From: Sphingomonas sp. AR_OL41
GTDB lineage: Bacteria > Pseudomonadota > Alphaproteobacteria > Sphingomonadales > Sphingomonadaceae
DNA length: 50,088 nt
Reading direction: 5' to 3'
Assembly: GCF_029911635.1 (NCBI RefSeq)
Contig: NZ_JARYTI010000035.1
Location: forward strand, 1 to 50,088
This document shows, piece by piece, positions 1-8,892 of the stretch (positions are counted from its first letter, which is position 1; every line of letters begins with the position of its first letter). Position numbers and translations under genes: made by a program. Below the pieces are notes generated by a model, which was given only the letters and a program-made list of their open reading frames with translations, was not told the origin of the DNA and did not search any database.

Positions 1-166
1 GCGGCCGGGCGGCGCGGTGGTCGGCAGTGCCGCCGCGGCGCGCGCGGCCGGCGCCGTCACGCTCCACTTCCGGGACGGCCAGGTCGACGCCAAGGTTGAG
101 CGCGCGGCCGGCTCGGCATATGACAAGGCCAAAGGCCCCGGCCCCGAGCAACCCAGCCTGCTCTGA
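1..166 (+). CDS. xseA: Exodeoxyribonuclease VII large subunit, C-terminal end (partial)
   Basis: The window opens inside an open frame that ends at TGA 164-166. The 54 visible residues read as an alanine-rich stretch followed by AGAVTLHFRDGQVDAKVE and a Gly/Pro tail. This resembles the C-terminal beta-strand end of the large subunit of exonuclease VII, which with XseB degrades single-stranded DNA in the cytoplasm. The identification leans on the neighbour: a DUF2093 gene directly downstream of xseA is a recurrent arrangement in alphaproteobacteria. The catalytic part lies outside the window, so the call rests on a short tail plus context. Confidence 0.7.
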   Translation, partial: RPGGAVVGSAAAARAAGAVTLHFRDGQVDAKVERAAGSAYDKAKGPGPEQPSLL

Positions 167-199
167 TCCGCCCGCCGCCAGCTTCGAAAGCCCGTTACC

Positions 200-400
200 A
201 TGTTGATGTCGAATTCTGATCGTACCGCCCGGCTCCACTACATGGCCAATGGCTTTCGCGTGCTGGCGAGCGGCGATCATGTCGTCTGCGCGGTCTCGGG
301 CGAGCGCATCCTGCTCGACGAACTGCGTTACTGGAGCGTCGCGCGGCAGGAGGCCTATGCCAGCGCGGCGATCGCCACCGCGGCAATGACGCCGGAATGA
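200..400 (+). CDS. DUF2093 family small protein
   Basis: A 66-residue protein with the DUF2093 signature: RLHYMANGFRVL near the N-terminus, a VVCAVSGERI segment like a small zinc-ribbon half site, and LDELRYWSVARQEAYASA, the most conserved part of the family. The family has no established function; its members are short cytoplasmic proteins. The gene lies 33 bases after xseA, and its stop overlaps the start of the next gene in an ATGA, so the three are probably co-transcribed. ATG 206 is an alternative start two codons in. The family call is firm and the role unknown. Confidence 0.85.
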   Translation: MLMSNSDRTARLHYMANGFRVLASGDHVVCAVSGERILLDELRYWSVARQEAYASAAIATAAMTPE

Positions 401-1329
401 GGAAGATGGCGCGCTGGAGCTTCGGCGTTCCCGCGATGATCGTGCTCGGCAGTTGCACGACGCCGCTCGCCGCATCGCAGGTCCAGCCCGCCGCGCGGCC
501 CCAGCGCCAGCCTCCACCGACGGCGACGGTGGTTGTTCCGCCGCGCCGCGCGCCCGATCGCACCGCCTTCAGCTATGCCGGCAGCATGATCCAGGGCGGC
601 GTGGTGATCGGCATCGCGCCATCGTCGACCAGCCTGTTGTCGTTCAACGGCATGACCATCCCGGTCGCGCCCGATGGACGTTTCGTGATCGCCTTCGACC
701 GTGACGCGGGGCCGGTGGCGAGCATCGTCGCGACGCTCGAGGATGGCCGGCAGGTTCGCGACACGCTGACCGTCGCGCCGCGTCAATGGGATATCTCGCG
801 GCTCAACACGCTGCCGAAGTTTCCCGTGCCGCAACCCGAATTCGAACGACTGCGGCCCGCCGAACTGGCGCAGATCAACGCCGCGCGCCGGCTGGTCACC
901 GATGCCGCCGGCTGGCGCCAGCCCTTTCTGTGGCCGACGACGGGGCGCATCTCGACGCTGTTCGGCTCGCAGCGCATCTACAAGAATGGCGAGGCTGGAT
1001 CGTACCATAGCGGGCTCGATGTCGCGGTGCCGCAGGGCACGCCGGTGCTGGCGCCGGCCGATGGCGTGGTGATCCTCGCCGCCGATCATCCCTTCACGCT
1101 GGAAGGCAATCTGCTGATGATCGATCACGGCATGGGGCTCAACAGCGCGTTCCTCCATCTCTCGCGAATCGCGGTGCATGTCGGCGAACATGTCCAGCGC
1201 GGCGAGACGATCGGCTTTTCGGGCATGACCGGACGCGCGACCGGGCCGCATCTCCACTGGAGCATGAAGTGGCGCGAGGCGAAGATCGACCCGCTGCTGG
1301 TTGCGGGCCCGATGCCGCGCACGGAATGA
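397..1329 (+). CDS. M23 family metallopeptidase, lipoprotein
   Basis: A 310-residue predicted lipoprotein. The N-terminus has a hydrophobic stretch ending in a lipobox (VLGSC, Cys about residue 20), then a proline-rich linker and a beta-rich middle domain. The C-terminal third is a LytM/M23 peptidase domain with the zinc ligands visible: His204 and Asp208 in HSGLD, and His285/His287 in GPHLHW. All ligands are present, so it should be an active endopeptidase acting on peptidoglycan cross-links in the periplasm, rather than an EnvC/NlpD-like activator that has lost them. It overlaps DUF2093 by four bases, which fixes the start at ATG 397. Confidence 0.9.
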   Translation: MRKMARWSFGVPAMIVLGSCTTPLAASQVQPAARPQRQPPPTATVVVPPRRAPDRTAFSYAGSMIQGGVVIGIAPSSTSLLSFNGMTIPVAPDGRFVIAFDRDAGPVASIVATLEDGRQVRDTLTVAPRQWDISRLNTLPKFPVPQPEFERLRPAELAQINAARRLVTDAAGWRQPFLWPTTGRISTLFGSQRIYKNGEAGSYHSGLDVAVPQGTPVLAPADGVVILAADHPFTLEGNLLMIDHGMGLNSAFLHLSRIAVHVGEHVQRGETIGFSGMTGRATGPHLHWSMKWREAKIDPLLVAGPMPRTE

Positions 1330-1341
1330 GTGTCGTGCGCG

Positions 1342-1875
1342 CTACAGCACGCGCCGCACCTTCACGCCCGGGGCGCCGTCGACGCTGAGGAAATAGCTGC
1401 CCAGCGCGCCGTGCTTCACCACCACAGCGAGCCCGGCCTTTGGCGTGCGAAAGATCGGCTTCCCGTCGGTTTGTACCCAGACCGAACTGTCGTCCAACTG
1501 GATTCGCCAGCCATCGGCCGCGGGCGAGGCGGCGACGATCTTGCCTTCGATCTGCGTTACGGCGTCCGCGTCATGGTCGTCATTGCCGCCGAACAGATGG
1601 AGATTGGGCAGCGGCAAGCCAAACAGCGTGCGTCGCGCCGCCTGCACCTGCTCGCGGTCGACAACGACGACCTGCTTGCCCTTTTCCGCAGTGTCGAGCG
1701 CTGCGACCTCGCGGTCGAAACACGCCAGGCGTTTGACGTCGTCGGTGATAGCGCGGCAATCCACGACCTGTTGCAGAATCGCGGCACGCTTTGGTGGCGG
1801 CCCATCCTTCGCGATAACGGGCGCTGCGAGGGTGACCGCACCCACCATCATCGGCCAGATCAAGCGGCTAAGCAT
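1342..1875 (-). CDS. Secreted hypothetical protein with CRAITDDVKRLACFD motif
   Basis: A 177-residue protein with an N-terminal signal peptide (MLSRLIWPMMVGAVTLAAPV, cleavage near VIA-KD). After it comes VDCRAITDDVKRLACFDRE, a pattern with two cysteines and a conserved RLAC[FY]D seen in several periplasmic families, including proteins of VasI/TagO type, where it sits just after the signal peptide. The C-terminal half is beta-rich (WRIQLDDSSVWVQ). The frame is open back to 2010, but ATG 1875 is preceded by a strong GAGGAGGGG ribosome site and begins directly with the signal peptide, so it is preferred. It is convergent with the M23 gene and divergent from the TonB receptor. Function unknown. 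Confidence 0.75.
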   Translation of the reverse strand: MLSRLIWPMMVGAVTLAAPVIAKDGPPPKRAAILQQVVDCRAITDDVKRLACFDREVAALDTAEKGKQVVVVDREQVQAARRTLFGLPLPNLHLFGGNDDHDADAVTQIEGKIVAASPAADGWRIQLDDSSVWVQTDGKPIFRTPKAGLAVVVKHGALGSYFLSVDGAPGVKVRRVL

Positions 1876-2102
1876 GTCAATCCCCTCCTCAACCCAGGTG
1901 CCGGTCGCCGTTGCCTGCATCCACCCGATGTGGCTGACAAGCAACACCCCTGTAACAAATAACAGCACGACCGTGCGTCGAAGATTTACATGGGATGAAT
2001 GGAAAGGCACGAATGTTCCATTGCCGTTACCAACCTTTATGGGATCGGAACGGCGTCATCTGGCGGCCCATCCCGAGCGCCGCCGAGAGAAGGGGATTTC
2101 TT

Positions 2103-5100
2103 GTGACCAACCTTGCGAAGATCGCGACGTTGAAGTGTGGCGCTGCCCCCGCGGTGCTCGCGCTGTCGCTCGTGGCCATGCCGGCCTTTGCGCAATCGAC
2201 CGCACCCGTGGCACCGGCCACCCTGCCTGCGGCGCAGCCCGCGGATGAGGCCCCGGTAGACGTCGTCGTCACCGGTTCGCGCATTCCGCAGTCGGCCAAC
2301 CTCACCTCGACGGCGCCGGTCACCGTCGTCAGCAACCAGGACTTCAAGCTTCAGGGCACGACGCGCGTCGAGGATCTGCTCAACTCGCTGCCGTCGGTCT
2401 TCGCGAGCCAGTCATCCAGCCTGTCGAACGGCGCTGACGGTACGGCAACGATCGATCTTCGCGGTCTCGGCACGACCCGTACGCTGACCCTGGTCAATGG
2501 GCGCCGGCTGCTGCCCGGCGATCCGAGCCCGAGCAGCGGTTCGGCTGCCGACATCAACATCATCCCCGCCTCGATGATCAAGCGCGTCGAAGTGCTGACC
2601 GGCGGCGCCTCGTCGACCTATGGTGCCGACGCCGTGGCGGGCGTCGTCAACTTCATCATGGATACCAATTTCACGGGTATCCGTTTTGACGGCCAATATG
2701 CCTTCTACCAGCATGACAACCGCGACACCTTCCTCACCCCGCTGCTCAACACGCGGCAGGCGGCCGGCCTCAAGGGCTATGGCTATCCCGTCGGCAGCGT
2801 CGCCGATGGCGGTTCGTTCGATGGGACGGTGACGATCGGCTCCGGCTTCGATGACAATCGCGGCCATGCGACGGTCTATTTCGGCTATCGCAAGGTCAAG
2901 GCGGTTGTGCAGGGCAATCGCGACTACAGCGCGTGCGTGCTGCAGAACACCGGCGGCGGCGCACCGCGTTGCGGCGGTTCGGCGACGTCGAACAACGGCA
3001 ACGCGATCGTTTTCAATGGTGGTACCTCGACCTTCTTCACCTTCAAGCCGAATGGCGGCTTCGCCAACTCGACCAGCCTCTACAATTTCGCGCCGGCCAA
3101 TTATTATCAGCGGCCGGATGAACGCTACACCGCCGGGTTCTTCGCGAACTACGAGGTCAACGACTCGATCAAGCCCTATCTCGAGTTCATGTTCATGGAC
3201 GATCGCACCGTCGCGCAGATCGCGGAATCGGGCGATTTCGGCAACACGCTGACGATCAACTCGGACAACCCGTTGATCTCCCCGGCGCAGCGCGCGATCA
3301 TTTTCGCCAACGAGAATCTGATCAACGGCACGCTCGGCGGCTTCCCGCTCGCGATCGGCGCGCCGTACAACCCCAATCCGGGCGCGGCACCGACCAACTA
3401 TGTCGATCCGACGACGGGCCAGACCTATAACAAGGGCTTCTTCCAGCTGCTGCGTCGCAACGTCGAGGGCGGCCCGCGCAATGCCGACCTGCAGCATACC
3501 AACTTCCGTGGTGTGATCGGCAGCAAGGGCGACCTCGGCAAGGCCTGGTCGTATGATGCCTATTACCAGTATGGCAAGACGGTCTATTCGCAGGTCTATT
3601 CGAACGAGTTCTCGGTCGCCCGGCTGCAAAAGGCGCTCGACGTCGTCACCGGTCCGACCGGCGCGCCGATCTGCCGTTCGGTCCGCGACGGCACCGATCC
3701 GACCTGCGTCCCCTACAATGTGTTCGGCGGCGCGGGTGCTGCCAGCGCAGCGTCGGTCGCCTATCTTTCGGCGACGGGTTTCCAGCGCGGTCAGACCACC
3801 GAACAGATCGCCGATGTGTCGTTCACTGGCCGCCTCGGCGAATATGGCATCCGCACACCCTGGGCGACCGACGGCGTCGGCGTGAATATCGGTGCGGAAT
3901 ATCGCAACGAGAACCTCAACCTGCAGACCGATCAGGCATTTCAGACCGGCGACCTGACCGGTCAAGGCGGCGCGACCTTGCCGATCTCCGGCGGCTTCCA
4001 CGTCTATGAGCTGTTCGGCGAAACCCAGATCCCGATCGTCCAGAACGGCTTCGTCGACTCGCTCGTCTTCACGGCGGGTTATCGCTACTCGTCCTACAAG
4101 ACGACCGCCTCGCGCACCTACAAGACCGACACCTACAAGTTCGGTATCGATTTCGCGCCGATCCGCGACATCAAGTTCCGCGCCTCGTATAACCGCGCGG
4201 CGCGCGCGCCGAACATCCAGGAGCTGTTCGCAACCCAGAACGTGGCGCTCGATGGCTCGAAGGATCCGTGCTCGGGCATCACGATCACCGCGACCAACTA
4301 TGGTTGCCGCGCCCAGGGTCTGGCGGTCGGCCAGAAGACGGCGTCGAACCCGGCCGGCCAGTATAACGGCCTGATCGGCGGCAATACCAACCTGACCCCG
4401 GAGCGTGCGACGACCAAATCCTTCGGTGTCGTGCTGCAGCCGCGGATGCTCCCGCGTTTCGCGTTGAGCGTCGACTGGTTCGACATCAAGGTCGACAGCG
4501 CGATCCGTTCGTTCGGTCCCGATGCGGTCCTTGCTGACTGCGTGGCCAAGGCAACCGCGACCTTCACCCCGGCGTCGTGCGGCCTCGTGCACCGCGACAC
4601 CGCCGGGTCGATCTGGCTGACCTCGAATGGTTATGTCTCGGATCTTCCCAACAATGTCGGTCAGATCGAGACGCGCGGTATCGAGATCAACGGCTCCTAT
4701 GCGCAACCGCTGGGCAAGTGGGGCAACCTGTCGTTGAGCTTTGTCGGCACCTATCTCGATGCCTACAAGGTCAACAACGGTCTGACCCAGCCCTATGACT
4801 GCGCGGGTCTGTACGGTCCGACGTGCAGCAAGGGCGGCACGACCGATGCCGGTTCGCCGCTGCCGCGCTGGCGCCACAAGGCGCGCCTGAGCTGGCAGAT
4901 GCCCTCGGGCCTGGGTTTCTCGACCCAGTGGCGCTATATCGGTCCGGTCACGGCTGAAACGACCACGGCCTATCAGACGCTGAACGGGGCGTTCAACTAC
5001 AACCCCGGGCTGAAGATCAAGTCGTACAGCTACTTCGATCTCGCATTGACCGCGGCGGTGGGCCACAGCTTCAACTTCCGGCTCGGCGTAAACAACGTGT

Positions 5101-5252
5101 TCGACAAGCAGCCACCCTTCGTCACGTCGGGCAATGGCGGCCGCGACGGTTCGAACCTGTGCCCGACCGGTCCTTGCAACGGCAACACCTATCCGGCGGT
5201 CTATGACGCGCTCGGCCGTTACATGTACGCCGGTGTGACGCTCGACTTCTAA
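2103..5252 (+). CDS. TonB-dependent outer-membrane receptor
   Basis: About 1049 residues. A signal peptide (hydrophobic core AVLALSLVAMPAFA) is followed by a short Pro/Ala linker, a TonB-box-like VDVVVTGSRI and the plug domain (VEDLLNSLPSV, IDLRGLGTTRTLTLVNGRR, RVEVLTGGASSTYGADAVAGVVN). A long 22-strand type barrel follows, ending in the outer-membrane signature MYAGVTLDF with a terminal Phe. No FecA-type signalling domain precedes the plug. The extracellular loops contain paired cysteines. Such receptors import siderophores, B12, glycans or peptides using TonB energy; the substrate cannot be read here. The frame is open from 1995, but GTG 2103 has AGAAGGGGA eight bases upstream and begins the signal peptide. 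A strong terminator follows. Confidence 0.93.
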   Translation: MTNLAKIATLKCGAAPAVLALSLVAMPAFAQSTAPVAPATLPAAQPADEAPVDVVVTGSRIPQSANLTSTAPVTVVSNQDFKLQGTTRVEDLLNSLPSVFASQSSSLSNGADGTATIDLRGLGTTRTLTLVNGRRLLPGDPSPSSGSAADINIIPASMIKRVEVLTGGASSTYGADAVAGVVNFIMDTNFTGIRFDGQYAFYQHDNRDTFLTPLLNTRQAAGLKGYGYPVGSVADGGSFDGTVTIGSGFDDNRGHATVYFGYRKVKAVVQGNRDYSACVLQNTGGGAPRCGGSATSNNGNAIVFNGGTSTFFTFKPNGGFANSTSLYNFAPANYYQRPDERYTAGFFANYEVNDSIKPYLEFMFMDDRTVAQIAESGDFGNTLTINSDNPLISPAQRAIIFANENLINGTLGGFPLAIGAPYNPNPGAAPTNYVDPTTGQTYNKGFFQLLRRNVEGGPRNADLQHTNFRGVIGSKGDLGKAWSYDAYYQYGKTVYSQVYSNEFSVARLQKALDVVTGPTGAPICRSVRDGTDPTCVPYNVFGGAGAASAASVAYLSATGFQRGQTTEQIADVSFTGRLGEYGIRTPWATDGVGVNIGAEYRNENLNLQTDQAFQTGDLTGQGGATLPISGGFHVYELFGETQIPIVQNGFVDSLVFTAGYRYSSYKTTASRTYKTDTYKFGIDFAPIRDIKFRASYNRAARAPNIQELFATQNVALDGSKDPCSGITITATNYGCRAQGLAVGQKTASNPAGQYNGLIGGNTNLTPERATTKSFGVVLQPRMLPRFALSVDWFDIKVDSAIRSFGPDAVLADCVAKATATFTPASCGLVHRDTAGSIWLTSNGYVSDLPNNVGQIETRGIEINGSYAQPLGKWGNLSLSFVGTYLDAYKVNNGLTQPYDCAGLYGPTCSKGGTTDAGSPLPRWRHKARLSWQMPSGLGFSTQWRYIGPVTAETTTAYQTLNGAFNYNPGLKIKSYSYFDLALTAAVGHSFNFRLGVNNVFDKQPPFVTSGNGGRDGSNLCPTGPCNGNTYPAVYDALGRYMYAGVTLDF

Positions 5253-5274
5253 GGTCCATCGCGTAGCGATATCG

Positions 5275-5312
5275 GGGGCGGTCGGCTGTCAGGTCGGCCG
5301 CCCCTTTTTTTT
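5275..5312 (+). terminator. Rho-independent terminator after the TonB-dependent receptor
   Basis: An 11-pair stem (GGGGCGGTCGG with two G-T wobbles against its partner ending GGCCGCCCC) closes an 8-base loop and is followed by a run of eight T, starting 22 bases after the receptor stop. This is the clearest intrinsic terminator in the window. It separates receptor transcription from the sulfotransferase operon. Confidence 0.9.
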
Positions 5313-5371
5313 GAGTCACACCGCGCCGCAAGGCAATTGCCAGCGGGATAGGGCGAGTCCAAACACTCATC

Positions 5372-7390
5372 ATGGCCAGCGCTCCCCCGCTCGATCAACG
5401 CACCGCCGCCGCCCTGGGCGCGGCAATGGCCGCAGCGCGCGCCGGCGATCTGCCGGGGGCGGGGCGCATCGCCGAGCAGGCGCTGGTCCAGGGCGGCGAC
5501 GTCGTCGCGCTCAACGCCTTTCTGGGGATGCTCTGCGCGCGTTCCGGCAATCTCGACGGTGCGATCCGTCATCTCCACGCGGCGCATCGTCGTCGGCCCG
5601 GCGACACGACGATCGCCTGCAATCTGATCACCGCGCTGATTGACACCGGCGACATTGCCGGCGCGTTCGAGATTGCGACGCGCGACCTCGCGCTCGCCGA
5701 CCCGACATTGCGCGTCGCGCGTTATCGCGGCTTCCTTGCCCAGTCGCTCGAACGTTTCGCGGACGCGGCCGAGGCCTATGAGCATGTGCTGGCCCGGGCG
5801 CCCGACGAGTTCGAGAGCCTGAACAATCTCGGCAATGCCCGCGCCGCGCTCGGTGACGCGAACGGTGCGGTCGCTGCGCTGCACCGTGCCGTCGCGCTCG
5901 ACCCCAACGCACCGCCGACCCGTCTCAATCTCGCCACCGCATTGCGCGCTGCCGGGCGAGACGACGAAGCTGAGGCGGTGCTGAATCAGGCCGCAAGCGA
6001 CTTTCCCGTCGACGCGCGCCCGCTTCATGACCTGTATGTGCTGTTGAAAGACGCCGGCCGCGACGCGGCCGCGCTCGACGCGCTCGAGCGGGCGATCGGG
6101 CGTGATCCGGCAAATGCCAACCTGCAGTTCAAGGCGGCCGTGGAATATGGCCTGGTGATGCGCGTCGCACTGGCCGAGCGCGCCTATCGCGCCGCGCTCG
6201 ACGTGGATCCGCGATTGACCGACGCCTATCTCGGCCTCGCCATCCAATATGAGCATACCAACCGCGAGGAGGAGTTCGCGCCGTTGATCGCCCGCGCCGA
6301 AAGCGCTGGCGTCGATGAGGGTGCGCTCGGTTTCATCCGCGCGATGGAGCATCGCCGCGAAAAGCGCTTCGAAGAAGGGCTCGCCTGTCTGACCGGAGTC
6401 CCCGCGTCGATCGAACCGGAACGGACTGCGCATCTCCGCGCCACGCTGCTCGATCGCCTTGGCCGCACCGACGAGGCCTTTGCGTGGTTTGCCGAGGCGG
6501 GGCGCCTGCACCAGGCCGATCCGTCCGATCCGCTGGCCCGCGCCGCCGAAACCCGCCAAACGGTGAGAGACGAGATTGCGCAGCTCACGCCGGCCTGGGC
6601 CGCGACCTGGCAGAAGCCGGTGCCGGCGGCAGATCCGGCCTATCCCGACCCGGTGTTCCTCGTCGGCTTTCCGCGATCGGGCACCACCTTGCTCGACACG
6701 ATCCTGATGGGACATCCCGACACGATCGTGCTCGAGGAGCAGCCGCCGCTCAACTATGTCGACGAGCGGCTTGGCGGGATGATGTGCATCCCCGAGCTCG
6801 ATGCGGAAGGCATTGCCGCCGCGCGGGCGCACTATTTCACCGAAGTCGCGAAAATTGCGGAACTCAGGCCCGGCGCGCTGCTGATCGACAAGTCGCCGCT
6901 ATTCCTGCTCAAGGCCCCGCTGATCCACCGGCTCTTCCCGCGGGCGCGATTCATCCTCGCATTGCGCCACCCGTGCGATGTCGTGCTCAGCTGCTTCATC
7001 AGCAATTTCCGGCTCAATCCGGCGATGTCGAACTTTCTCCGACCAGAGGACGCCGCCGAATATTACGATCTGACCTTCCGCCACTGGGAGCGTTCGCGTT
7101 CGCTGTTCCCGCTCGAAGTCCACACGATCGGCTACGAACAATTGGTCGAGAATGTCGAGGAACAGGTGCGCCCGTTGTTCGATTTCCTCGGCCTCGACTG
7201 GAACGACGCAGCCCTCGACCATCGCAAGACCGCCAGGGCGCGCGGCTTCATCACCACCGCCAGCTATGCGCAGGTCACCGAGCCGATCTACAAGCGCGCG
7301 TCGGGCCGGTGGCAGCGTTATCGCGAGCACCTCGCGCCGATCCTGCCGGTGCTTGCGCCGTGGGTCGAAAAATTTGGCTATGATTTATGA
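5372..7390 (+). CDS. TPR-containing sulfotransferase
   Basis: A 672-residue two-part cytoplasmic protein. Residues 1-400 are tandem TPR helices (for example LNNLGNARAALGDANGAVAAL). The C-terminal 250 residues are a PAPS-dependent sulfotransferase: the 5'-phosphosulfate loop FPRSGTT lies at about 433-439, the 3'-phosphate region LRHPCDVVLSCF starts near 531, and the family C-terminus has a basic GRWQRYREHL. Both cofactor sites are intact. TPR-sulfotransferases are usually thought to modify proteins or small molecules bound by the repeats; the substrate is unknown. No signal peptide is seen. The gene overlaps the next (TPR-hydroxylase) by ATGA, so the two enzymes are made together. Confidence 0.92.
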   Translation: MASAPPLDQRTAAALGAAMAAARAGDLPGAGRIAEQALVQGGDVVALNAFLGMLCARSGNLDGAIRHLHAAHRRRPGDTTIACNLITALIDTGDIAGAFEIATRDLALADPTLRVARYRGFLAQSLERFADAAEAYEHVLARAPDEFESLNNLGNARAALGDANGAVAALHRAVALDPNAPPTRLNLATALRAAGRDDEAEAVLNQAASDFPVDARPLHDLYVLLKDAGRDAAALDALERAIGRDPANANLQFKAAVEYGLVMRVALAERAYRAALDVDPRLTDAYLGLAIQYEHTNREEEFAPLIARAESAGVDEGALGFIRAMEHRREKRFEEGLACLTGVPASIEPERTAHLRATLLDRLGRTDEAFAWFAEAGRLHQADPSDPLARAAETRQTVRDEIAQLTPAWAATWQKPVPAADPAYPDPVFLVGFPRSGTTLLDTILMGHPDTIVLEEQPPLNYVDERLGGMMCIPELDAEGIAAARAHYFTEVAKIAELRPGALLIDKSPLFLLKAPLIHRLFPRARFILALRHPCDVVLSCFISNFRLNPAMSNFLRPEDAAEYYDLTFRHWERSRSLFPLEVHTIGYEQLVENVEEQVRPLFDFLGLDWNDAALDHRKTARARGFITTASYAQVTEPIYKRASGRWQRYREHLAPILPVLAPWVEKFGYDL

Positions 7391-8538
7391 GCGATGCGGC
7401 GGCGCGCGCGATCGATGCGGCACTGGCGGCGCGTGACTTCGCCGCTGCGCAGGCTCTTCTTCGCGCAGCGGTTGCCGCCAATCCACAGGATATGGCGATG
7501 CTTCTCAAGCTCGCCGGCGTGTGTCGCGCGGCGGGTCAGCCGGAGGAGGCGCTGAACGCCGTGCACGCCGCGCTGGCACTGGCACCGCTCGATTTCACCG
7601 CCCTGCTGCTGCGCGCGAGCCTGCTTGACCGGCTCGATGATCCGCGCGCCGGGGAGGCATGGGGGCAGGCGCTGGCGCAACGACCCGAAGGCGCGTTGCC
7701 GCCGCAGCTCGCGGCGACGGTGGCGGAGGCCGAAAGGCGGCACGCCGCCTGGCTCGATACACGCGAGCGGCGGCTGGTCGCGGCGATGGCGCCGGTCGAA
7801 CAGGCCGCGGATGGTGACGAGCGCCGGCGCATCGCACGCTTTCGCAGCAATGTGTTGCGCCGCACGCGGCCCTATCACAGCGAGCCGACGCACTTCTTCT
7901 TTCCTGAACTGGCCGAGCGCGAATTCCATCCGCGCGCGCGCTTTCCGTGGCTGGAGACGCTCGAGCGCGCGACCGATACCATCGCCGGCGAGCTCACCGC
8001 GTTGCTCGCGGCGCAGCGCGGCGAATTGGTGCCCTATATCCAATATGCCGACCACGTCCCGATGCGGCAGTGGCGGCCGCTCAACCACAGTCCGGACTGG
8101 CGCGCGATCCATCTCTGGCAGAATGGCCGCCGCGTCGAAGCCAACAGCGCGCAATGCCCGCACACCATGGCGCTGCTCGACACGCTGCCCCAGCCGGCGG
8201 TCGATGGCGCGTCGCCCAATGCGATGTTCTCCCTGCTCGCGCCGGGCACCGCGATCCCGCCGCATGTCGGCGTCAACAATGCGCGCCTGGTCTGCCACCT
8301 GCCGTTGATCGTGCCGGAGGGATGCTGGTTTCGTGTCGGCGCGGAGACGCGCCACTGGCGTCGTGGCGAGGCGTTCGTGTTCGATGACACGATCGAACAT
8401 GAAGCCCTCAACCCGAGCGACAAGCTGCGCATCGTCCTGATCTTCGATGTCTGGCATCCGGACCTGACGGAGCATGAGCGCGATGCGGTCGCGGCGCTGA
8501 TCGCCGCCGACAACCCCGGCTTGGGGGCGCGCCGCTGA
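7387..8538 (+). CDS. TPR-aspartyl/asparaginyl beta-hydroxylase family protein
   Basis: A 383-residue protein: residues 1-90 form TPR-like helices (AAQALLRAAVAANPQDMAMLL) and residues 160-370 form a 2-oxoglutarate/Fe(II) domain of the aspartyl/asparaginyl beta-hydroxylase family. The iron ligands are visible as His293 in IPPHVGVNN and His338 in DTIEHEALN; as in this family, an acidic third ligand is not evident. The segment LRIVLIFDVWHPDL carries the Arg that binds 2-oxoglutarate. The reaction would be hydroxylation of Asp or Asn side chains in a protein or peptide. The start overlaps the sulfotransferase stop (ATGA), which supports one operon and a shared substrate. No export signal, so it acts in the cytoplasm. 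Confidence 0.92.
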   Translation: MSDAAARAIDAALAARDFAAAQALLRAAVAANPQDMAMLLKLAGVCRAAGQPEEALNAVHAALALAPLDFTALLLRASLLDRLDDPRAGEAWGQALAQRPEGALPPQLAATVAEAERRHAAWLDTRERRLVAAMAPVEQAADGDERRRIARFRSNVLRRTRPYHSEPTHFFFPELAEREFHPRARFPWLETLERATDTIAGELTALLAAQRGELVPYIQYADHVPMRQWRPLNHSPDWRAIHLWQNGRRVEANSAQCPHTMALLDTLPQPAVDGASPNAMFSLLAPGTAIPPHVGVNNARLVCHLPLIVPEGCWFRVGAETRHWRRGEAFVFDDTIEHEALNPSDKLRIVLIFDVWHPDLTEHERDAVAALIAADNPGLGARR

Positions 8539-8558
8539 ACTGCCCGGGCGGCAAATGC

Positions 8559-8586
8559 TCTTGCCTGAGCAAGCGACAGGGCTATC
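8559..8586 (+). promoter_or_regulatory. Possible sigma-70 type promoter of the small secreted protein gene
   Basis: TTGCCT at 8559-8564 and TATCAT at 8581-8586 are separated by 16 bases and lie 30 bases before the start of the small secreted protein gene. The hexamers are close to consensus. A promoter here would let the peptide gene be expressed independently of the upstream enzymes. Identified by eye only. Confidence 0.4.
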
Positions 8587-8615
8587 ATCCGGCTGGATAA
8601 GTTGGAAGGAATATT

Positions 8616-8879
8616 GTGACTCCTCGGCTACGGGCTTTGCCCCTTTTCGCCATGCTGCTTTGTGCAGCGCCCGTCATCGCCGCCGACGATGCTGCCGCGC
8701 CGAGTAACAAACGTGATCCCAACAAGATGGTCTGCGAAAACGAGGAAGTCATCGGCAGCCGGCTGGCCACCAAGCGGGTTTGCATGACGCGCGCGCAATG
8801 GGCCGAACGGCAGCGCGCTGATCGGGCGCTGGTCGAACGTTCGCAGACCGGCTCCTGCGAACGCCAGGCCGGGTGCTGA
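8616..8879 (+). CDS. Small secreted four-cysteine protein, copy 1
   Basis: An 87-residue protein starting at GTG 8616. A signal peptide (PLFAMLLCAAPVIA, cleavage AADD) leaves about 64 mature residues with the pattern C-x15-C-x24-C-x5-C. The core DPNKMVCENEEVIGSRLAT and the following RVCMTRAQWAE repeat closely in the protein at 10470-10736: 35 of 45 core residues are identical. Mature copies contain no tyrosine. Similar small proteins with GSRL and RVCMT motifs occur in sphingomonads and Caulobacter relatives as hypothetical proteins. The gene sits between two TPR-oxygenase genes. It could be a substrate of those enzymes or a small envelope protein; function unknown. Confidence 0.8.
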   Translation: MTPRLRALPLFAMLLCAAPVIAADDAAAPSNKRDPNKMVCENEEVIGSRLATKRVCMTRAQWAERQRADRALVERSQTGSCERQAGC

Positions 8880-8892
8880 TCCGGCGCGGGGA

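Noticed and set aside
1876..2102. Cobalamin riboswitch or extended N-terminus before the TonB receptor
   Set aside because: The 227-base gap shows no B12-box-like core. The in-frame codons from 1995 lack a ribosome site, whereas GTG 2103 has one and begins a signal peptide.
2412..5066. An 884-codon open frame antisense to the TonB-dependent receptor
   Set aside because: It is Arg/Asp/Ile-rich with no motif, and its length follows from the high GC content and codon bias of the real gene on the other strand, which has full family signatures.
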